NCBI GenBank assembly: GCA_013350335.1
Contig: CM023539.1
Span: 37,310,631 to 37,374,630 of the forward strand
Origin: Chimonanthus salicifolius
Lineage: Eukaryota > Streptophyta > Magnoliopsida > Laurales > Calycanthaceae
Length of the DNA stretch: 64,000 bases
Direction: 5' to 3'
Position numbers and translations under genes: made by a program. Below, piece after piece: positions 56,953 through 64,000 of the stretch. Position 1 is the stretch's first letter. Each line of letters starts with the position of its first letter. The notes under the pieces are model-generated. The model made no database searches and had not been told where the DNA came from. It saw only the letters and a program-made list of their open reading frames with translations.

Positions 56953-57085
56953 ATGAAGGTATCTGCAATATCTGTTTGCTTTATCTTCTTCTCCTCTCTT
57001 CTCATCTTTTCCATCGCCATGGCTGAGAAAGATGAAGCAGAGGAACTTCACCGGGTTCAATTTCCGCCGGCCAATGAGAAGCTAA
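56953..57085 (+). CDS. First exon of a small secreted protein (copy Q-a)
   Basis: Sister of 48825-48957, the same 133 bases and phase. It encodes signal peptide VCFIFFSSLLIFSIAMA, then EKDEAEELHRVQFPPANEKL, then a canonical donor GTAAGT at 57086. Start ATG 56953 is in the same context as P-a. The upstream flank (tcatccatttgtccaacggtagcc, ataaatttataaacacttc) is well conserved between P and Q. No downstream exon could be recognised. Differences from P-a are few, mostly in the acidic tail. Confidence 0.55.
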
Positions 57086-57600
57086 GTAAGTCCTCCCTCT
57101 TACTTTCTTTCACTTCACATCTCTGTCAAAAGTTTCTTGATCTGATTGTGTCACACTTAATTCCACATTTAAGTCATAGTCACAAATAAAGAAACCTGCC
57201 AAGAAAAAGAAATTGTGACGTTATTTGACCCTTTTTCTTTTTATCTTATTTTTCTTCATCTCTTAGAAATAAATTTGATGAGCTAAAATAAGACTAAATT
57301 TCAACCCTAAAATCAACTTTTAGCGAGTTAGATCTTAAAATTTAAAATTATAATAAATTATCTTGACCTAATTATTAAAAACTATAGTTATTAAACTCTT
57401 CAATTCAATGCCTTTAAATTATTCGTTTAATTTTTTATATTCTCCAATCTAAGCACTTGCTTTTCTGATTTTCTTGAAATTAATGTCATTACTAAAGACT
57501 ATAACAAAGTTTAATAAAATTAAATACGAGATTATTCCATTTTCTTAGACATGTCACTAGTTTATTATACATGAATGTTCTCCTAATATTTTAAAGGATC

Positions 57601-57717
57601 GTATATGCTCATTGCTTTCTCTTCTTTTCAACTTTTCTCATCTTTTCTATTGCCATGGGAAAAATGAAGTAGTGGAACTTGAAGAGGCACAATTTTCACC
57701 AGCCATAGAAGAGCAAA
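57601..57717 (+). pseudogene. Exon-like copy Q-b
   Basis: Sister of P-b. A 4-base deletion after gccatg shifts its frame; the internal ATG frame meets TAG at once. The other frame still gives GKNEVVELEEAQFSPAIEEQS. The donor GTAAGT at 57718 is kept. Confidence 0.5.
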
Positions 57718-57781
57718 GTAAGTGCTGTCTCTTAGTCTTCTTTCACTTCAAAATCACTATCAAAAGTTTCATCATGTGGTG

Positions 57782-57784
<3 letters not shown>

Positions 57785-57818
<34 letters not shown>
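57785..57818. repeat. (TA)n microsatellite
   Basis: About 17 TA units followed by a T run, absent from the sister position near 50125 in block P. Confidence 0.9.
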
Positions 57819-57831
<13 letters not shown>

Positions 57832-60364
57832 TTTTTTAGAAAAATATTAAAATAATAGAAAATAAGAAAAAAAGAAAACTTATTGTAAACCTATTTTGAT
57901 TAAAAAATAGTCTTTTTTCATAAATTGTTAGACCGTTGAGAGAGAAACGTTCAATATAAATAAGTATCTCTTAAACAACTAAAAATATTTAAAAACTTCA
58001 GAAAATGGAAAACCAATATTAGTAAGTATCTAATATGAAATTCATGTTCTATAGTATTTTATAATTATACGTATCATCTATTACAAATTCATGGATTTTT
58101 TTTCTAAAAACTTTAATTTCATGGAAATGTTGAAAAATTAGAAAAATTACACAAACACCCTAAAAACAATATTAATCATGCTAAGAGCATCTTCATTTGA
58201 TTGTGTAAAAACTATTATTTCATAAAATTGTTTCTGCAAGAAGCCCCAAAATGGAGATTATCTTAAAGTAAATCATATAAAAGTTAAAAATCAAGATTTC
58301 ATTAAATTTTGAAAAAAGAAACTAGGAAAATCACACAAACACCCTATAAATTATAGTAATCACATTAAGCAATCTTCATTCAATTCTATAAATAATCAAA
58401 TACCGTTTCATTAAATAGTTTTCACATAAAACAACAAAATATAATTATCTAAGAGCAAAAATTCAAAAAAAAATGGTAAAATTAACTAAAAAATGGACAA
58501 ATCTAAAGAAAAATGAGGTTATAAAGGAAAATACCTTCCAAACATGCAAACTTTTTAAAATCAAATCCAATGCAAAATTCAATGTGAAAAATGGTCGTTG
58601 TGGCAACTTTTTGTGGGGAAAAAGTAAAAGAGATATAGGCTTGACCAATATAGCCCGATATAATACGACCATTAAATGTCATGTATTGACTAAGTCATGC
58701 TATGTATGGATAATACGGTAAGTGTATCATTATCACAAATCTCGTTTTCGGAATATTCATAACAATTGTTAATAGTGGGATATTTTCAAATTCTCGAGTT
58801 TTTATTGGTAATCTAACGGGAACATCTCGCAGAAAATATAATATTTAAAAAAATAAAAATAAATAATGGGGCTAGAGTTTGAAACTATAGATGATGGTTC
58901 AGAAATAAAAATTATATATTTGGCTCAAATGTTTTTTCACAGAATTTAGCAGAAAATCTCTCATTTTTAACAGGAATTTACCGTTTCTTGCGATAAAAAC
59001 ATGTTTTTAATGGGAATTTACCGTTAAAAACGGAAAACGTGATAAATTCGCGGTTTTAACGTGCAAAAGTTATTTTGACGATATTTTTGTGATAAAAACG
59101 AAAATGTCGGTGATATTTGTTACATTGGTGCAAACTTTGGATTGTGGGATCCATCGTGGACCAAATGGATCCATTTTCCCCTTCACACCCACCTACCCCC
59201 TTTGATAGCACCCGTATCCAATATGACACGAAATTGACTTTTAAAAGCCATTGATCTAATCCAATGAATTTTAATCATTAAATAAATGTAAAATTTTGAA
59301 AGTCTTAACAAACATGACTTCTTTTATTCAATCAAGATAAAATTCTATAGGCACCATATATAAGCTATAGCTTTTCAAACTCACTCATTCATATGAGCTC
59401 AAGTGAGACCATCGGGTTCTTTGCACCCTGCCTTGGTGCAACTGTATATACATTCGTACACATGTACACCACATTTTTCTTTTACCAATAAGTAGGCTAT
59501 GAACCATTCCACATGGGCCCAATTGAAAGGAAATGTGTAAATGTAAGAGCTAGAAGAAGATTGATTGCTCATTTTAGGAAGAAACAATTTTAATAAATAT
59601 TTAATTTGTAATAAATGTGTCACCCTAATATCCTTTTGGTTTAGAAATTATCAATCGGAATCAGCTCATTGTAAACTTGATGAGCACGTTTATAAGGCTA
59701 ATATCTACATTTTTATTCCCCTCACACCTAATTTCATCTTAAAAAAAATGTAGAATTACTTTATATCCAATATGATAGATTATTTGGAAATGCTTCAACA
59801 TGAATATGGAATTGGAAAAAAAAATCATTGTATTAATAAAAGCCAATTTTCTAAACTCTTTAAATTATTTTTTCAATCTTTAAACTTTTATACGATATTT
59901 CAGTCTCATTTTGGTCAAATATCGTAAGTTTGTTAGAAAGGTCTATACATAAATATGACATTGAAAAAATCATCTTGATTGAACTAATAAACCTAAATTT
60001 TCAAGATCTTCAAATTATATTTTTAATCTTAAAACTTTTATATCACATGTGAGACTCATTTTGGCCGAATCTGATGGGTTCATCGAAAAGTATTGTGTGT
60101 AAATATAAAACTGAAATAAATTATCTTAATCAGATTGATAAAAAACATAGTTTTTAATGCCTTTAATTCTTTTATTTTTTTTCTCACATCCTAATTACTT
60201 AATTTCTCTGATTTTCTTAGAATTCATGTAATTACTGAAGTTTACAACAACGATAATCAAGTTACATATGAGATTATTCCATTTTCTTAGACATGTCACT
60301 AGTTTATCATACATGAATGTTCTCCCAATATTTTAAAGATTAATGCTTTTGTAAGTATTTGCAA

Positions 60365-60471
60365 CATCTCACTGTTTTCTCTTCTTCTCATCTTTTCATT
60401 GCGGCTGAGAAAAAATTAAGCAGTGGAGAAAACTGAGCAAATAGATTTTCCGTTGTACAAAGAGCAGAAAA
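60365..60471 (+). pseudogene. Exon-like copy Q-c
   Basis: Third, most diverged copy: catctcactgttttctcttcttctcatcttttcattgcggctgagaaaaa then gtggagaaaactgagcaaa, ending at a GTAAGT donor at 60472. It lacks the start ATG and has in-frame stops. Block P ends before its equivalent position. Confidence 0.4.
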
Positions 60472-60601
60472 GTAAGTCGTACCTCTGAGACTCTTTCATG
60501 ATTTCTTTACACATAAAAATCTCTATTCAAGGTGTCTTCTTCTATTGGTTTCGTTCATATATCTTCTGCTATTTGTATAGAAAAATTTCCATGCTTTGAA
60601 T

Positions 60602-60814
60602 TGTAACATCATCTCGGGAAGAGATTTGATAATTTCTCTCATATATTCCATTGTTAATACCCTTCTTATATACACAATATAGTCCAATTTAGGGAAGGAG
60701 TCCCATGGTTTTCAGATTACACGTAGAGTACAAGAACACAGGTCTAGTAAGACTAGGAAACACACTGGGATTAGAAAACACATCAGCTGGAAGATTGATT
60801 TCACTTAATACTCA
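60602..60814 (-). repeat. 3' LTR of copia-2
   Basis: Read on the minus strand it begins TGAGTATTAAGTG and ends CGAGATGATGTTACA. A purine-rich AAGTTTGCGGG lies just before it. Edges are inferred from TG...CA ends because the other LTR is outside the window. Confidence 0.6.
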
Positions 60815-62200
60815 CCCGCAAACTTGACGGTGGGGAACAGACGAGTTTTGGAACTTAGTTGTGAGAAATGTTGATGTGGTAGTCCTTTGGTGAAGATGTC
60901 TGCAAGCTAGTCAAGAGGGGAAACAAACTGAATCTGATGAGTGCGGGCAGCAACACGTTCACGAACAAAGTGGTAATCAAGTTCAATGTGTTTATTGCGA
61001 GCATGGAACACGGGATTGGCTGCCGTATAAGTAGCACTGATATTATCACAGTAGATGACTGTCGGAGAAGAAGGTAGAAAACTGAGTTCGCAGAGAAGAT
61101 TATTGATCCATACTGTGTCGGCACAAGTATACGCAACAGCCTGTCGGTTTCTTCTTGGCACAACAGGAGATTGAGGTAGAGGCAAGGAATATACAGTAAC
61201 CAGTGGTGGATCGACGACTATTAGGGTATCATGCCCAATCAGTATCAGAGTAGGCAACCAAAGCAAAGCACGAGTGGTACACTAGATAGGTATGCCACGA
61301 CCAAGAAACCCTTTAAGGTAACGAAGAGTCCTTATAACAGCATCGAAGTGGGGCGTGCGTGACTGACGTATATACTGAGAGACAACATGCACTGCATATG
61401 CAATATCTGGTCAAGTGAGAGTAAGATCTTGAAGGGCACCGACAAGGTGACGATATGTAGTAGGATCAGAGGGAAAGTCACCAGAGGTATGAGATAATTG
61501 AGCTTTGGAAGCAGTCGGTATGGAACAATATTTACAGTCGAGGAGCTTGTTGCGTTGAAGGATGTCTAAGGTATACTTGTTTTTAGTGAGATGAAGCTCC
61601 CTTGAGGATGGAGCGACTTCAATACCCAGGAAATAATGAACCATACCGAGATCTTTGATCTCAAATTTTGTACCCAACCGGTGTATAAAGGAGCAAAGTA
61701 GAGATGAGGCATTCCCTGTCAAGACAATATCATCAACATATAGAAGAAGCACCATAATAGCAGAGTCTCGACGAAACATAAACATGAAGCTCTCAGCTTT
61801 GCTCTGAAGAAAGTCATAAGATAGAAGAAAGGAGCTGAACCGTTGAAGCCACGCTCTAGGTACTTGCTTGAGTCCATAGATGGCTTTGTGAAGTTTGCAA
61901 AGATGATGGGGTCGGCAGGGAACAACAAATCCTGGAGGTTGGGCCATACAAACTTCTTTAGTGAGAGAATCATGAAGAAAGGCGTTTTTGACATCCAACT
62001 GACAAAGAGACCAAGCATTAGACACGGCAAGACTGAGCACAGTGCGGATGGTGGTCGGCTTCACAGCCGGACTGAATGTTTCATCATAGTCAATACCAAC
62101 TTCCTGATGGAAGCCTTTCGCAATGAGACGCGTCTTGTATCGTTCAATGTTACCGTCAGAGCTCCTTTTTTATTTTGAAGACCCATTTACACCCAACTGT
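60815..62200 (-). pseudogene. Copia-2 reverse transcriptase and RNase H
   Basis: The 61411-62064 frame holds reverse transcriptase (QLDVKNAFLHDS, KAIYGLKQVPRAW, active site LLYVDDIVLTG, KDLGMVHYFLGIEV). RNase H is split: ADTVWINNLL and YCDNISATYTAANP in 60907-61266, ending KHIELDYHFVRERV. Stops and shifts near 61270-61410 and 62065-62200 break the polyprotein. Confidence 0.8.
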
Positions 62201-64000
62201 GTTGGAATAAGGTTGAGGAGGGACAAATGACCAAGTGTGTTGCTAAAGAAGAGCATTGAACTCTTCATTCATGACTTGTCTCCATTTTGGGGACCAGATC
62301 GCTTGAGTATAACAAGTAGGCTCAACATCAGAAGAAGTGACCATAGAGGCAAAGGGTTGCGGCAAAGGATGTCTAGTGATAAAATCAGCATGCTTCCGAG
62401 GTTTAAATATACCACATTTGGCGCTGGTTTGTATACGATGAATATTGACTGTTGAAGATGGAGCAGGCGGCTCAGGAGCAAGCACATGAGATGAAGGAGT
62501 GGAAGTAGCAGTAGTGGAGGATGGGGCCGCAAGCGAAGATGACTTGGCAATGGCCGCTGAGGAAGATGGCGACACTAAAGGAGATGCATGTGGGGATGGT
62601 GGTGAAGCAGTGGCTGAAGGCATCATAATAACTGGGATGAAGACCATATCTGACGAAGATGAAGAGTCAGAGTTGAATGCTCGGGAAGCACATGAGAATG
62701 TAGTTTCATTAAACAAGACATGCCGTGAGATATAGACCCTACAAGTGGAAAGATGAAGACATATGTATCCTTTGTGATGGTTGTTGTAGCCAATTAAAAC
62801 ACACTCAACAGATCTCGGTTGCAATTTGTCAGTACAATAATCACCAATATATGGATAATAAGCACAACCAAAGGTGCGAAGGGACATATACTCCGGTGTA
62901 GTGCCATACAATAGTTGAAAGGGGAGGACCAGTTGAGGACAGGGGTTGGTAGTCTAATAATAAGATACACAGTTGTACTTATGGCCTCAACCAAAAACGA
63001 TTAGGGAAATGAGAGGCGAGAAGTAATGTGCTTCACATTTCAGAAATATGACAGTGTTTCCGTTCAGTAAGTTTATTTTGTTGAGGGTTATGGGGGCATG
63101 ATAGGTGGTGATGTATCCCTTTATGCTCACACATATGATGAAAGTAAAAATTATCATATTATTTACTACAATCACTTTGAAAAATTTTGACTGAAGAAGA
63201 TAACTGATTTTCAACCATGGCAAGAAAATGTGTAAAATGATTAAAAACTTTAGACTTATTACGCGTAGAATATATCCAGGAGTATCTTGAAAAGTCATCT
63301 ATAAATAGTACATAATATCGAAAACTAGTGATCGAAGGAATAGGGGACATCCATACATCTGAATGAACTATTGTAAAAGGGGATATAGAATGATTTTTAT
63401 TAATAGAAAAAGGCAGTCGCGTAGACTTACCCAAAGCGCAATGAGTACAAAATCTAGAAAGAGTAAATTTAAATGAAGAACCTAAACATTTATTCGAAGA
63501 AAGAACTTGAAAAACTTTAGAAGTCGGATTTCCAAGACGCTGATGCTAAATAGAGGATGAGGAGCCAATGGTTGTCAATGCATGGGGAGGTGCAATAGAA
63601 GATTTGAGAGGGTAAAGACCAGATTCACATCGTCCCTGAAACAAAATAGCACCTGTTTGTAAGTCATGAATAATTAATCCTCACGGAAAGAAAGTGAAGC
63701 TAACAGAGTTGTCATTGGTGAACTAAGCAACGGAAATGAGAGTTTTAGACATGTGAGGGACATGCAACACCTTAGAGCGATAGAAACAAGATGAGCCTGA
63801 AGGAAGAGATAAACTACCAGTATGCGCAATAGGGAGAGAGTCATTGTTGCTTAACACAACCCGATCCATACGTTCATAATGAGAAATGTTACTCATGGAG
63901 TGGGCATCGCCAGTCAAATGATTGGTCGCACCAGTGTCGGAATACAAATTGGGATCAGCAGGTTGAGCAAGCTGGATGCTGACGAAGGTAGATGTAAGAT
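62201..64000 (-). pseudogene. Copia-2 integrase and protease, partial
   Basis: The 62243-62911 frame covers the end of integrase (LRTFGCAYYPY, VECVLIGY) and a Ser/Ala/Pro-rich linker before reverse transcriptase. Integrase core pieces lie at 63159-63434 (FTIVHSDVW, LFIDDFSRYSW, then QSDCSK). The latter has lost the usual DNGGE sequence after the second Asp. The 63723-63947 frame has the protease active site SDTGATNHLT. The element continues beyond 64000. Confidence 0.8.

Larger units (their letters stand above)
60602..64000 (-). mobile_element. Ty1/copia element, 5' part beyond the window (copia-2)
   Basis: Minus-strand copia with its 3' LTR at 60602-60814 and, moving right, RNase H, reverse transcriptase, integrase and protease. 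It runs off the right edge before gag and the 5' LTR. Several stops and frameshifts are present. It interrupts the sequence right after exon copy Q-c. Confidence 0.85.

Noticed and set aside
62499..62735. Acidic plus-strand frame
   Set aside because: Antisense of the Ser/Ala/Pro-rich linker in the minus-strand copia polyprotein.

Overview
This window looks like plant nuclear DNA, most likely from an angiosperm. It is AT-rich and gene-poor. It holds legume-lectin-domain receptor kinases, Ty3/gypsy and Ty1/copia retrotransposons with plant-type primer-binding sites, hAT- and Mutator-like DNA transposons, and many miniature elements. I cannot name the species. No rRNA, tRNA, CRISPR or organelle segment was recognised.

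Layout. The backbone is a decayed array of segmental duplications. One repeated block is an L-type lectin receptor kinase (LecRK) gene on the minus strand with its 5' flank. The gene at 41286-43292 (LecRK-2) has an open frame. The copy at 11768-13959 (LecRK-1) is broken. A third copy is seen only as its 5' flank at 1-277 and 1797-1925, so its body should lie left of the window. A second repeated block, called linker X here, occurs at 4417-11180 (X-A), 34691-35198 (X-B), 44124-46370 (X-C) and 52512-56370 (X-D). A third block carries first-exon-like pieces of a small secreted protein at 48455-52511 (block P) and 56371-60500 (block Q).

Mobile DNA fills the rest. There is a Ty3/gypsy element at 14658-30439 with an Athila-type gypsy element nested inside it at 18709 to about 26276. 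A copia element at 35199-40952 is complete in structure, with 184-bp LTRs and a perfect 5-bp target duplication. A second copia runs off the right edge on the minus strand. There are two solo LTRs (278-1796 and 6786-7645), a miniature LTR retroelement at 4417-4900 with a truncated duplicate at 52512-52922, and hAT derivatives at 31918-33189 and 46867-48454. A Mutator-like MITE lies at 49068-49372, two copies of one MITE family at 4953-5132 and 53348-53533, and an element built around a G-rich minisatellite at 9387-11061.

Because the backbone is duplicated, many insertions have an empty site in a sister copy, so their edges and target duplications can be read directly and ordered relative to the duplications. 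How the genes work together: LecRK-2 is the only clear candidate for a working host gene, and its kinase has DFE where DFG is expected. LecRK-1 has a changed glycine loop, a lost start codon, an upstream ORF fused to the coding frame, and a one-base frameshift. The secreted-protein pieces have good splice donors but no recognisable downstream exons. I saw no wholly new system; the most unusual signals are the complementary kinase lesions, the repeated donor-ended first exons and the minisatellite-bearing insertion.
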